Below are positions 10,807 to 23,654 of a stretch of 64,000 nt of DNA, piece after piece. Numbering within the stretch: the stretch's first letter is position 1; every line of letters starts with the position of its first letter. The stretch is from Lactarius indigo (Eukaryota > Basidiomycota > Agaricomycetes > Russulales > Russulaceae), in assembly GCA_025766275.1 (NCBI GenBank), contig JAFKAC010000002.1, forward strand, positions 3,348,001 to 3,412,000, read 5' to 3'. The notes under the pieces were generated by a model. It worked only from the letters and a program-made list of their open reading frames with translations, was not told the origin of the DNA and made no database searches. The position numbers were made by a program, and so were the translations under genes.

Positions 10807-12396
10807 ATGTCCATAACATCTGAGGCCTACGTCCTCGTTACCATTCCGAACGCGACGCTCACTTCCCCTTCTAGCGGGACGCTCACTGGCCGAGTCGCCC
10901 TCGAATACATCACCTTTTCCATCCCCACGTCGTCACCGGCCGTGCGCGACGTGCTGCTCGTTCTGCGTCTGGGCGACGATCCGGACGGCGTGTCTGGGTT
11001 CGAGGCGCCTCTCGACCCCGCGCGGACCGTCACCGCCACGGTGCTGCCCTCTGGCGCGCGGCGCTACGTCTTCCATGCGACACGGGACGACGCCGAGTTC
11101 GCTCTCGCGCTGCCCGCACCGCCCGAGGCCTCAGACGACGTCGAGCTGTTCCACAGCGTGCTCGCCGGGTACGCGACAGACCTCCGGGGTGGTGGCTGGG
11201 GCGACTCGGCGGCGCTCCCCCCCGCGCCAGACGGGGCGCACTACCGCCCCCAACGTGCTGGGGCGAGCTGGGGGGAGGATTTTCGGGGCCGTTTTGTGCT
11301 CGTGAACGAAGATGGAGGAGAGATCGTCGGCACGCTGGACGAGTCGATTCGGGTGCGGGAAGATCCATCACTTGGGCTGTCGGGCCATGAAAACGACCCG
11401 GTCGTCATTGAGCTTCCTGAGGACGCGGATGACACGCTGGAGGGGCTTCGGAATGCCGAAGTACTCGTGCGCACGGTCCCCCGCGAGGACCGCGACTGGA
11501 TGATGAGAAGTGCCCTCTTCGCCAGGTACGTCTCTCTCTCTTTCTCTCTCATTCTCGCGTGCTGATTATTGAGATCTAGCCATGTCATCTCTGGCACCAC
11601 CACCCTTCTCACGAGCGCGATGACTTCTGCCTCGAACTACTACGTCTCCCACTCTACGCCCTCACCACACGCCTCGGGCGCTGCGTCGCCCACGCCGGGT
11701 ACAATAGCAAGCCCACCTCCACCACCTTCGCGCACGCTCCTTCTCCTGCAGTCCCCAACGACCCGGAGCCACCTAGCACGCATCTACGGCGTCAGCGGCG
11801 GTGCCGTAAAGCTGAGCCACAAAGCCTCCGCCGCCGCTGAGCGGCTCATCCAACGCGCCGTCGGCGCTGACAAGGGCAAAAGCCGAGCCTCCGCGCCCGC
11901 CTCTGCCATCCCATCGCCGTCGCCGTCCCCCGCGAATGCAGGCAAGCCACCACTCCCCCCGCGCAGCCGCGGCCACTCTCCCGTGCCTCCTCCACCACCC
12001 ACCTACCTTCCCCCACCAGACAAACCCGCGCTTCCACCGCGGCAGGGAGGACATGGCTCGCGTGGACCGTCTCCGACGCCCCATTCCGCGCCGCCGCCCC
12101 TACGCACACGCACGCGCGCAGCACTCTCCGCGACGCTCATACTCGCGTCGTTGGCGGCGTCGACCATGCGTCTAGTCGACGCTGGTGGCGCGGCGGTGGC
12201 TGCTGCAGTGTCGCATCGGTACGGAGCGGTAGCGGGGGACAACGCTGCGCTGGCGGGGCGCACGGTGCGCAATGTCGTGCTTGTGTATGTAGACGTGCGT
12301 GGATTCGGGCGGAGGGCGCTCGTGAAGCGCACGGCGAAGACCTGGGCCCGGGGACGTGCTGCTGCGGGGAGAAGTGGGGCGGGTGGTGGTGGGTGA
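10807..12396 (+). CDS. Senescence/spartin-domain protein
   Basis: Exon 1 (10807-11525) and exon 2 (11580-12396) join across a 54-nt intron in phase to give about 511 residues. The N-terminal part has a beta-rich profile (YVLVTIPNATLTSP, LEYITFSIPTSSP). The C-terminal part has HVISGTTTLLTSAMTSASNY, a long Pro/Ser-rich insert, and SHRYGAVAGDNAALAGRTVR followed by NVVLVYVDVRGFGRRALVKR. This combination is characteristic of the senescence domain (PF06911) of spartin and plant ERD7-like proteins, linked to lipid droplets and membrane contacts. The frame is open farther upstream without an ATG, so the start at 10807 is chosen as the first ATG. GC content is high compared with neighbours. Confidence 0.8.
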
Positions 12397-12535
12397 TGCC
12401 AAGTGCTGTACGTTAGATGAAACGGACCGAAGTGATCGTGGTTAGGAAGCACCAGCGAATGATAAACACCTTCTCTCGGGCGAATTGCATACGTGTTGTG
12501 TAAGATGAAATATATTGGTTTCAGCGCGTACACAT

Positions 12536-13067
12536 TCAAAACAACGAAATCTCCGGAGATGGCCCACGGCTCTCAAACGCCAGCCAGTCGCCAGGTTCCC
12601 GTTGGGAGCAAGGCCCATGGATCGACACTTCCATAGGCCGAGTGCTAACGTGAGGATGTTGCACCCCAAATAGGCAAGCTTCTGCAATGGCAGGGTGGTG
12701 AGGGACTTGGCCGAAGGAGATGAGGGTGGGCCAGGTGCAAATGGCGCGAAGGCTGTTCGACCATAAATAAACCGACGACATTGGTTACCAGGGTGGAAAT
12801 TACGTTAACCAAGTTCGGTGAAGGGTGGAGCAACCGATAAGGCGAAGGAGGGGGAGATGTGAGAACAGTAAAAGATTAATTAACCAACACTGACGAACCT
12901 GTATTCATGGCTGACACATTCTTGAACGGAGAAAGCAGGAGCATCGCGACGATACCCATGCTAAAAATCTGCACCCCGCCGCCCGACATGTACAGCATGA
13001 AAGCCTGCATCGGCAGCGACTTGACAGGTGAGATGGCGAAGTCCCATGCCCTTTTCACCTTCAGCGA
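12536..13067 (-). CDS. EMC4: ER membrane protein complex subunit 4, C-terminus frameshifted
   Basis: The exon 13067-12899 encodes KRAWDFAISPVKSLPMQAF followed by MLYMSGGGVQIFSMGIVAML, the hallmark of EMC4 (TMEM85), a subunit of the ER insertase for tail-anchored and multi-pass proteins. After an intron (12898-12753) the protein continues AFAPFAPGPPSSPSAKS, LQKLAYLGCNILTLALGLWK and CRSMGL. The tail GDWLAFESRGPSPEISLF, with TGA at 12538-12536, is in another frame. Removing two single bases (about 12609 and 12594) restores a GLLPTGTGDW join as expected for the family. The residues before SLKVKRAWD could not be found with confidence between 13068 and 13546, so the 5' end is open. Confidence 0.8.
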
Positions 13068-13546
13068 CTCAAGTGAGCCCAGCGCCGTTGCAGTCGAAGA
13101 CTTGCTGTGTGACTGAGCCTATCCAGAGAGCTTGGGTCAATAACTTCCCTCCCCAACACGGACTGTCGAATGTTGCACCTTTGTCAATTCAGAGAATCCT
13201 GGCGGTGGGGGTAGCTTGGACCGTCTGCACCGTGGAAATGACTTCAAGAAACGTAGAGGATCCTAAACTGCGACTAACTTTGAATTCGATGTTCCAAGAG
13301 ACACGTAGTCGAGCGTGGTGGCGGGTAGAGACATACTTAATAAGCGCTCGTCACCCAAATTGAATGCTACTAAGTGTGCCATTCTCTCTCGCTTCTGCTC
13401 ATACAAGGCAAGCACACTGCCTACACAGCAGAGTTAGGGTAGAGCGCGTAATAAGCCACATCTGGTGAGTGGAGAGGAAACCAGCTTGCGCAACATTGTT
13501 GAATAAAATAAGATATACGTAAAGTAAACAACACGGGGCGAGTGCA
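13068..13546. other. Short stretch between EMC4 and SF3B4, no resolved gene
   Basis: This should contain the EMC4 N-terminal exon or exons and its promoter, or the SF3B4 3' flank. I could not identify the missing EMC4 residues in any frame. Confidence 0.35.
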
Positions 13547-13548
13547 CC

Positions 13549-14778
13549 TCACTGGCCCATATAAGGAGGAACGCCAGATGGTGGTGGTGCCATCATGGGT
13601 CCGCCTGCCATAGGGGCAAAGCCAGGCGGGGGAGGTGGTGGGTACCCATGACCTGGGTTGAACATGGGCACTCCACCAGGTGGCGCTGGGGGCGGCATTC
13701 CTGCGGGTATACCCATACCCATTGGGGGCATATGCACCGCGCCTGGCCCTGGAGCTTGCATGGGTATGGGCGTGAACCCGGGCGGTGGGGGAGGGGGCGC
13801 AGCCAGTGCACCAGCGAATTGCCCTTGGTAGGGGCCCGTAAATCCCTGTATGGGGGGTGCAGCGCCGTAAGCAACAGGAGGTGGCCGCGGGGCAAGCGGA
13901 AGCGCATTGTTCTTCCTGGCCTGCGCTGCTAGAAGCCGTTCGGCAGCCGTGCCATGGCGCTCACCCTTTCCATCCTTTTTGAACGCATATTGAACGGTGA
14001 TGGGCTTATTCATGAGGAACTGCCCATTCATGGATTCGATGGCTGCGTCAGCGGATTCGAAGTCTGTGTAAGACACAAATCCGTAACCCTTAGATTGGCC
14101 AGTCTGTGGGTCACGCGCGATCTGATCGATTGGATGAGTGACATGTGAACAGGCCGCAGCGTAATTGCCCGCATGGCTGACAGGAATAGCGCACCTTAGC
14201 AGTTGTCGCCATCATCCCAAATGCGCTAAACGTATCATAGAGCAGACGTTCGTCTACGTTTTCGTCTAGGGAGCCAATGAACAGGTTTGCGCCGACGTCA
14301 AGTTGTTTCTTATCCGAGGAAGCCTACGTAGATCGTGACATCAGCAAAGTAGGACAATTGAAGGGCGGATTTTGAGCGAGGCCCCGCGTCAAATGGAGAA
14401 CTATGGTGCACACCTTGTTGACTCGAATGGGCTTGCCCCATAACTTTATTTGATTCATGATTTTACAGGCATACTCGGCGTCCTCTTCTGTCAAAAACTC
14501 ACAGAAACCAAAGCCTTGGTGCGCCATGGAAATTCGGTCTTTTGGTAAGTGCACGTTGACTGGGAAGGTCTCTGGATAAGCAAGATACGACGGACCCGAG
14601 GAAGAGATATCGCACCGACTGGACCGGCCTGGAGCATCAGTTCCCATATGAGAGCATCGGTACAACGCTCATCGAGGTTGCCCTAAACGGAGTTGGGATT
14701 GAGCGTGCAAATCAGAAAGATGACACATACGAGATACACGGTGGCTTCCTGATTCCTATCATCCTGTGGTCGGGACAT
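13549..14778 (-). CDS. SF3B4: Splicing factor 3B subunit 4 (two RRMs, Pro/Gly-rich tail)
   Basis: Five exons (14778-14731, 14682-14616, 14559-14414, 14323-14195, 14121-13549) splice in phase to 320 residues. RRM1 reads from [15 protein letters not shown] through [20 protein letters not shown] to [13 protein letters not shown]2 contains [20 protein letters not shown] and [20 protein letters not shown]. The conserved linker [20 protein letters not shown] and a Pro/Gly/Met-rich tail follow. This is SF3B4 (Hsh49 in yeast), the U2 snRNP SF3b subunit that contacts pre-mRNA upstream of the branch point and binds SF3B2. Nothing is missing or frameshifted. Confidence 0.95.
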
Positions 14779-15033
14779 GAACGGAGGTAAGAGAGCAGAG
14801 ACAGACCAGACCGACCAGCTTTGCACCACTGTTTAGCCGTGTTTGCCCTAGTCTGACAGCCGCTCCACTGATCCAATCGGGTCCACTCCTCCTCACATCT
14901 CGGCCGCCGCGCACGCTCCGACTGCCCGACTTCTAATCCCCTGCCTTCTTTCATGAATCAAATGAACCCCATTTTCTCTCGACGTGATGGCTACCGTTAC
15001 CTCGCTCGTCATGTCCGGCTTCTTTTGCCACCC

Positions 15034-15039
15034 TATAAA
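15034..15039 (+). promoter_or_regulatory. TATA box of the small secreted peptide gene
   Basis: TATAAA lies in a pyrimidine-rich context 84 bp before the ATG at 15118, a normal distance for a fungal TATA element plus short 5' leader. Confidence 0.5.
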
Positions 15040-15117
15040 GCACCCATTCCCTCAGTGCTTCAGAGATGACCTGCACCACCACAACGCAGTAGCCGCTCAT
15101 TCTGCTTCCTGTGCAAG

Positions 15118-15377
15118 ATGCGTCAACCCATCCTGATCGCCATGACTCTTCTTATGCTCGTTCTGAGCGTTACCGCTACTCCACGCCCCCTCAAACAGGC
15201 GAAGATCAAACGCGGCGACCTCAACGAGCGCGACGATGAATACAAGAAGCATAAGCCATCCAAGATGTGAGTGTCCGTTCAGAAAACTCTCAGAGATCCA
15301 CGCTCAATATCCCTGGTGACAGTCATACCACCACCGAATACTACCCCCCTCCCCATACCACTGGTTACTACCACTGA
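15118..15377 (+). CDS. Small secreted peptide precursor, 67 aa
   Basis: Exon 1 (15118-15266) and exon 2 (15323-15377) join over a 56-nt intron (gtgagt...gacag) in phase 2. The product starts with a clear signal peptide (MRQPILIAMTLLMLVLSVTA), then a short basic/acidic stretch with a dibasic KR and RDDEYKKHKPSK. Exon 2 is a Thr/Tyr/Pro/His-rich tail (HTTTEYYPPPHTTGYYH) before TGA. It has no cysteines and no CaaX box, so it is neither a classical cysteine-rich effector nor a mating pheromone. The KR could be a Kex2 site. A TATA box 84 bp upstream, the signal peptide and in-phase splicing support it; I recognise no family. Confidence 0.6.
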
Positions 15378-17934
15378 CGACCCTTATCCTTCGCCTACCA
15401 CGCCATGCCTGTACCTCTAGGCGCAGCTCCTGACGCCATGGACTGTCATTCCTTTCGAAAGCTTGAACTTTATATTTGACCGATTATTTTTTCATGGAAC
15501 TGTACTCCCCCGTCGTGTCTGTCGTACACTCGCGACGGTTTTGATTTCGTAGATTACCCTCGTTCCCCCATAGCGCCTTTTCTAAGTACGGCTGGCACTC
15601 TGCATTTTGGAAAGGACGCTATTTCCTGTGAGGCTCGTGGGTGGACAATTCATTGTATCGTTTCTAAAGAAAAAAGTTTGTACGCGTTGCACAAGAGTTA
15701 TACTTTTTGATGTTCTTGTGACTCCAAGTGAGTCTTTAAATCTTTAGAATATAAGGTAACCGAGCAGAAAGTGAGCCTGCACCGCAAACCTCAGGTATTG
15801 GATCCTCAAACATCTCAGATTTCGAAAAAGCGATGACGTCCATGTCTGTGACAATCGATGAGCACTGGCGATCCTTTGACACCTGGCCGATCGTGCCGTG
15901 TCTCGCGGCACCCCCTCAGGACATTTCTCGTGGGAATGATGCGGTCTCCGGCTCACTGAGAATACACGCTCGCGTCACTTTGCTGGCCATCGCGCCAGCG
16001 ACCCAAGGCGAAGGTTTTTCCGACATTCTTGCGAGCGAGTAACGAGAGCGATCCACCTGTCGGCCGTCGAAGAAGCAGCCAGTCTTATTGCCTGCGGGTG
16101 ATCTCCCTAATTTTTTTTTCTTGATCCCGAAGCCCGAGCATTTAAATTATTTAAAGCCAGGAACCCGGTAGTAACAAGATCTTGATGCGTCGGAGGTAGT
16201 GGGCTGAACGTGCGGTGCGTGAGAAGCGTAGTAATCCAATCCATGCGGACCCGCCTCTTGGAAGGCGAAGAAAACGGAGCGAGTGCGTCCTGGTTGAGGA
16301 AGGTGGAGGGATTCCAGGACATGCATCGACTGCGCACACGCTGGGGGAGCCGCAGTAGGACCAAACCCAACACTACGCCAACGAGCTTAGGCACGAGGTA
16401 GTTGCGACTGAAGAAACACTTGTGTACAAAGGACAAGATGGGGCGTCAGATAGGCGCGCCGCAAGTGCAACCAGGTGGAGTGTCGGCCGTACGTCCACGC
16501 AGGTGGTCTCGCGGCGTCCTCTTTTTTGACGTAGTCCGTGCGTAATATTCTCGACTTCCTGGGGTGCCAGTTGGACTGTAAGCGTACGTGGCACTTCTGT
16601 GGCGGTGGTAAGTTTGCAAATAAAGGTTAGAGGTGTATAACGCGACACAATATCCCCCCCCTCACACGCCCGCGGTACCTCTCAAGGAGGCCTGGTTTTG
16701 TTTTTTTGAGCGTTCTCCTCAGGAGACCCAAAGACCACGCATGCTTTTGGGCGAAGTGAGGTCTGGAATCGCCACTGACGGTAACGGTTTTTTCTTTTCG
16801 GTTTTGGGCCCGCTTCTCACTTCCTCCCTTGTGCGGCGTGTGTTCTGTAGAGATACGCCCCCGTTGCAATGCTATGTCCGAGCGTCCACGCCCCAGAATT
16901 CAACGCGTATTTCCGCCCTATATCCGCGTCAGGAATCTTTATATTTCGGGTGTATGTAGGGAAGCGTCTGGGACAGTGCGGTGGCCCTCGTCGATTGGCG
17001 CTCGGGAGACCGGGGGGGGAAGGGGTGCCATGGCCCACGGGGCTTGTTTCCTTTCGTCTCGTCCCCAGCGGACAGCATATATATGGGGGAGCAGACTAGC
17101 AAGCAGGCAACGTTAATCCGTCAAGCCCAAGTCAAGCCCAAGTTGCAAGTACGGAAAGTCCAGACAGACTAGACCATCCAAACCCGCCCCAATTATGAAT
17201 CATGTCCAAAAACATTCTCGCGCGTTAGTTCACAAAGCGACGACCCACGATCCACGGAGATAACTTAAGTACTGTACTGCAGCCCACATGTGAGAGATTA
17301 ACTCGAAGGAACGACATCGAAGACGACGACCAACATGGTTCACAGATTTTTTTTGCTCAAGGGTTCGCTTTGACGACGATGGGTACGCATGACAGGGTCA
17401 GCAATAGTTCGCGCATATCAATCTGAGTTCGATCAGCTCACGACGACATCCATATGGCGACGAGCAGTTGTGATGGTGCCTTTTGGGTGTCCGAAACCGT
17501 CCGGGACGACTTTGTGTTCCTGATTAAATAGGAAGGTGGCTCGTCTTCAGCTTCTTTCAGGGACGGCCCAATCAACGTAATACGGGAGGAATAAAGCCTC
17601 ACTCATGCTCTCCAAGTTCGAATTTCGAATTTGGCATGGACAAACGTCACTACTCTCCTGCTCCCTTGTAGACGGGTATTAGATTTGGCCCCCAGTACCC
17701 TCACGAAACTAAGAACTACAAGACGGCACACATAAGTGCCTGCGAGAGGGAACGCGCAGGGAGAAACAGAGAACTATAGGTATTGGGCGGGAGAGCAGCC
17801 AAAGCAAGGTAGGGAAAGGGAGAAAGTAGATACGCGAAGTCGCAGGTGGGTCGGATGTAAGGCTCGCCGCAGCAATCATCATGAAGAGAGGTAACGTAAA
17901 TGTGAGACGAATGAGCTCAAGACTGTATCTGGCC
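15378..17934. other. Intergenic stretch without a supported gene
   Basis: About 2.5 kb between the small secreted peptide gene and CDC42 (which is read leftward, so this includes its 3' flank). Two minus-strand frames (16436-16107 and 16648-16373) are open for about 100 codons but show no motif. A TATA-like gcatatatatgggg occurs near 17080 on the plus strand with no gene after it. A-rich and T-rich runs are common. Confidence 0.4.
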
Positions 17935-18775
<841 letters not shown>

Positions 18776-19427
18776 ATCTTTCCGAAACTTTCAAAAGATA
18801 TCACAAAACTGCGCTTCAGACAGCGTGAGCCTCGATCGAAAAAGGGGTACGATGTGAAGGAATGCGACGCGGAGAGGTGATAAGTAGCGTTTGAAGGGAT
18901 GCAGTACTCACGATTCTCCAGGCCTGAGAAGATGGATGGCTGGCGCGAGCGTGAGGTTGATAAGTTGGAAACCGATTGACGGACGAACGTATGGCCACAA
19001 AGACTGATAAGTGGGCGATAAAAGACTGTGGTATGGGACGCGTTAGTGTAAGAATGAATTGGGTCGAGTAGGCGGAAGTTGGGGAAAGGGAGGATGCACT
19101 CACTCCGAGGCGGTGGCTACTGAACACGAGCGTCGTGCGAGGCAACCACAGTTGACAGACGACGACTCCCTGTTCCGGTTCGGTCGGCGTCCGGCCGGCC
19201 ATTCTTCGCCATCCGGCCAATATCCCAAAAAAAAACTTGAAAAAAAAGACGAAACACGACCAGCAAAATCATTATCCCATTATCGATGTGCCTAATGGCC
19301 TACCGTAATCATATACACATTACATTCAATATGGAGAGGAAAAGAAAATTTTCCAGGGAAAAGTCTATAACTTAATCGAAAAAAAGGAGGGTCGGTTGCA
19401 CCTTAGCCAGCATCGCAACCGCTATGG

Positions 19428-22400
19428 TCAGCTTGATTTGACACGCTTGCCCATGGGTGGTTCGCCATTAGCTAGATATATCATACGTCGTTAGATGTCA
19501 CTCTCCGCTAACAAACACCGAGTAACTCAAACAGCGCATTAACTCACCTGTAAATCCCCCAGGTTCTGCCCACCAACTCAGCTTTCCATCTCGACTCCCT
19601 GTGACAACACAACCATCACCTATAACAGCATTTCTCTATGTTCGACTATCAGTGCTGTCTCAGATGCGTCGGGTAGTTTCTGGTAACTCACCCCGATAGC
19701 CTGTACCACGCAACCTTTTTCGCTGTGAGTCAGTCCGCTGAGTCAATTGGCCTAGATACATACCTTCGCCATGATCCAAGCCCCAAAGTACTTTGGCACT
19801 TGTTTTGTCCCACGCGAACAAATAACCGCTCGCAGAGCCATATATCACGACATCGTCGCGCCCCACGAACAGAGCATTCGCATCATAGACAGCATCCGCC
19901 AGTAGGTCAGGTGCCACAGTATAAACTTGCGTGATCTTGCCACAGTCACTATCCTGCGCAATAGCAACAAGGTGAGCTCGTCCGACTTGCTGAGAGACCA
20001 AGGCGTGTGTTCCGGTTGGGAGAACGTCTATACCGCGTCTATGGAGGACGTCAACGGACAGCAAACTAGGGAAGGAATAGACGTACATTCTTGCTTTAAA
20101 AAAGTTGTAGACTCGTAGAGTGCCATCGGGCATTGGACAATGCCAGCTATAATCTTCTTAGAGCCCGGTGCGGCGTCGACGTAAAATGGACACATACAAC
20201 ACGCCGTCCTTCGTTCCTCCAAGCAACACCCCGCCGTCATCAATGAACTCTAACGCAGTTACATTCTGTCTGTTAATGGGGCGGTGCGACTGCCAAGATC
20301 CTGCTTTTTGTTAACTTCTATGGTCACCATGCGTCCTGACTCCACATGTACACTTACCCTGTTTCATCAACCAGATTCGTACCCCGAATTTAGGAAATGA
20401 CACCGCAATCCGATCGCGTCTGTACGCGAGCGCTGTTGGAGTATCGTCAAGCGCTGTTCCGATAGCCGGCTCGGCGATAACGTTCCAGTTCCAGACGTCG
20501 TGTGTACGGGGTGGCGTGTCCCCTGCTGGTCGCGTCCAACGCAGCAGCGCGCCGTCCGCGCAGAGTGCAAGGAGGCCAGCATCGTCATCCATCCATTGCG
20601 TAGATACCACTGCAGATGAATGCGGTAGGCGAGCCACTTCATTGTACATGACGTTATCCCAGATGCGGATCGTACAATCGACGCCTGAGCGTCTTTTGGT
20701 AACCATACTTCTCTAACAATGGAGGAACCGGTACTCACACGTGACGGCCATTAATTTCCCGGTGTGGTTGAAGGTGATGCCTTGAATGGCAACGTGCTCA
20801 CCCTGCACAGCTGCACAACGAATAGGTGACGCGGTTGGCCACGTGGACGGCGGTGACCGCTTTGCTGGAATCTCGACTGACGCAGGAGGTTCTGCGCGAG
20901 GGGGAGATGCCTTACGTTTTGTCCCTGCGGCCATGGGAAGGCCCCACCCACGACCATCAGCAGGCGAGCGCGGCGAATGATTGTACCTTTCTGTATGGGC
21001 CCGTTAGCTCCGCGGCTCCGCAGCCACGAGCCGCAAGAACATTCAGTAGCTACAAAACTAAATACTCACGTTGGCGATGGTATTGAGGCTGCGACCTGGG
21101 AACTACTCCCTGTCCCAAAGGTGCTGGACATCATTGCCTGCATCGCAGTATCCGCACGAGGCTGCCGCGGTGGGTAATTGCTGTCCGGAACTGTTCCCTG
21201 TGGTGGCTTCAACAACGGCTGGGGGGAGATCGATGGTGGTCCGAAAGGTTGAATAATGGGTGAAGGCGGTCCTCCGGGGGCCGATTGAGGAACACACGAC
21301 GAATGACGAGGAGCAAGAGGAATGGCATTCGAACTAGATATCACCGCTGGTCGCCCAGGCGTGGCTGCATAAGTACGAGCCGTAGCAGGGCCAGAGGTAG
21401 GTCGAAAAGGTGGTGGTGGTGGTGGCTCGCAGAAGTCTGGCCCTGCACGAAAAGGTGGGTCAAAGTCTGTAGATCCCTCGTCGAAGTTCGGTCGAAACGG
21501 TGGCCAGGAAAATGTCTGAGGCTTTCTCGCAGGCAATTTAGGCGACGAAGTATGAGATGGGATATTCGTAGCACTGTTCTCGAGTGGGCCGTAGTTGAAT
21601 GAACCTCGTGAGCTGACAGGGGAAAGATGAGATGGTGATTGGTCCTGTCTGAGCCCTGGTGAGCGTGGATGCGAGAAAGGCGATGGGTGCCTGTCGACAG
21701 AAAGAAGTGGAGGAATTAAGACAGCGTCGGACCGCGGAAACTGGGGCGCAACGGAGGGAGAAGAGGGAAGTTTCTCTGTTGGGGGGAGGATCTGCGTGAG
21801 TGCTGGTGTAAACGAATTCGTTCGACTGGAGAGGTGCGTAGAGGTTTGATGAAGCACTTTATTGTCCTCGTCAGAAGAGGGGTGATTAGAAAGCTTGCCG
21901 ACAAAGGCTGTCATGGGGCTACTGGCGGAAAAAGAGGTGGTGAATACCGGTTCTAGTTTCGCTGAGAATCCCTTGTCGTCTGGTGGGGAGGTCGGCGGTG
22001 CAGGGGTAGGAGTGCTTGATGGAGGGGTTTCCGTAAGAAGGGCTGACTTCGTTTGACTAGCGCATCTGGCATTGTCTAGTTTCTCTGTCTCACGTTCTCT
22101 CGTTCTACGTCTGCCCAGACCTTGGGTTGTGAGGGCAGCAGGCACGGAAGGACTCCAAGGTCGTTCTGGGGTAGCTATGACAGGCTTTTGATCTTCGTTA
22201 GCATCGCTTGAATCTGCACCTTCGGAACTATCATCGACCGTTCTGAGGGTGGCGAGCACGGCAGCGGGTGCGGGAACAGAGGGACTCCAGCGTTCAAGGT
22301 TGTCACTGACCACGGGGTGGGTAGAAGTCTAGTTCTCATGAGTAGTTGCACCGGTGACTTTGAAAGACACATACGTCTAGTGGTACATCATCATGTTTAG

Positions 22401-23217
22401 CATGTGGGGTAGGGACGGTGACAGAATTATCAACAGACGACGTGATTGTTATGTTACTGGTCGAATCAACTTCCATGGGAAGTTCTCGCTCGGAGTGCCC
22501 CCGCGGAGCTTTAGATCCCACCTCTGTTGACGTGGTCTCTCCTGCAGATGGCAGACTGACTTCGGGCACTTTCGTATCAAGTACAGAGTGAGTCTTTGAG
22601 CTCTCCTCCGGTGGGGGTTCAGAGGCTGCCAGGACAGAAGTGGCTGTCCTGACTATATCAACTGAATCTGTTTGGACTCCAACGGATTGACAGGTGGTTA
22701 TCTTAGGGTGTATCACAGGTGCTTCACGAGCGGATGAGTGTCGTAGGCAGGGTGGTGATTATGCGTCGCACGTACCTAACGGTGACGGCGCCTCTACACG
22801 TTTTGCCCAAGGCTTCCTCATCTTGAGGGGTAAGGAGTGTTCCAGAGGCACTATGGCATCGTCTTCTTCCGCAACCTGGGTCTCTTCTTCGGCGTCCGAG
22901 AGGGAGGATGCTCCTAGCTCATCCCCCTCGAATACAATCGCCCGGTCCTTGAAAGGGCCATTAGCAACGGTAAGAAGTATCTCCTTCCCGGGCTTGACTT
23001 CGATGCGTTTGTAGGCGAATAGACTGAATTGAATGACACCTTTTGTCTCCCCTTCTCCATCCGAGTCGCTTTCGGGCTCCACGCGTCGAAGGACAACATG
23101 TGCTTTCTGGCTGGAGCCATGGGGCCGGAAGCGCAAGTTGCCCTTAATTCCAAGGATTGAGGCTGCTGTGGGTGCCAAGGACACCATGTCGTTGTCGACA
23201 CTGGAGGAGTCCGTCAT
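19428..23217 (-). CDS. Large Ser/Pro-rich disordered protein with C-terminal WD40-like repeats
   Basis: The exons chain from MTDSSSVDNDM (23217; an in-frame ATG at 23325 is also possible) through a conserved-looking N-terminal domain (GIKGNLRFRPHGSSQKAHVV, KRIEVKPGKEILLTVANGPF). A roughly 600-residue Ser/Pro-rich low-complexity region (22716-21070) follows. It splices via gtgagt...cagaaag to TYNHSPRSP and on to GITFNHTGKLMAVTC-VDCTIRIWD, then further WD-like strands (NVTALEFIDDGGVLLGG, GTLRVYNFF, YLFAWDKTSAKVLWGL, VVTGSRDGKLSWWAEPGG) to TGA at 19430-19428. The chain is about 1000 residues. One internal phase near 19,690 does not close, so an exon edge or base there is uncertain. I do not recognise an orthologue; a nuclear or scaffold role would be a guess. 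Confidence 0.65.
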
Positions 23218-23654
23218 TCTGAGTGGGTCGTGTGGGTCGTGGTAACCCACAGAAGGAGGAGGATGATTCGGTTCAGCTGAGGAGTGCCAACGACAAGCAC
23301 TCTTAGTCCAACGAGGGTACGGCATTTGCCGGGTTCAAACCGACCTGCGCCACGCCCACCTCTTCTCCGCTCACCGCCACCACTCGTCCCTCTCCTCGTA
23401 TATGCGATGTTCTTTCATTTCATTGCCTCCTATGCACACGCGTCAGCCCCCCATTTTTTCGCCGCGGCTTGCTAGATGCCTTATTCCTTGACTTCTGGTA
23501 CGCCACTGCTCTCTGCTCACCGCCACGACCCTTTCCCTCGTATATGCGATGTTCTCTTTCATTCATTTCCTCCTATGAACTCACAAATCATCACGGGATC
23601 GCCCAGGATTCCCCATTCTTTCACCGCCACTTTCTGATTCATACCTTTTCCTCT

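Noticed and set aside
16107..16648. Two minus-strand open frames of about 90-110 codons as a possible two-exon gene
   Set aside because: No recognised motif, no signal of conserved domain, and no convincing splice join between them.
17075..17090. TATA-like gcatatatatgggg
   Set aside because: No coding sequence follows within several hundred bases on that strand.
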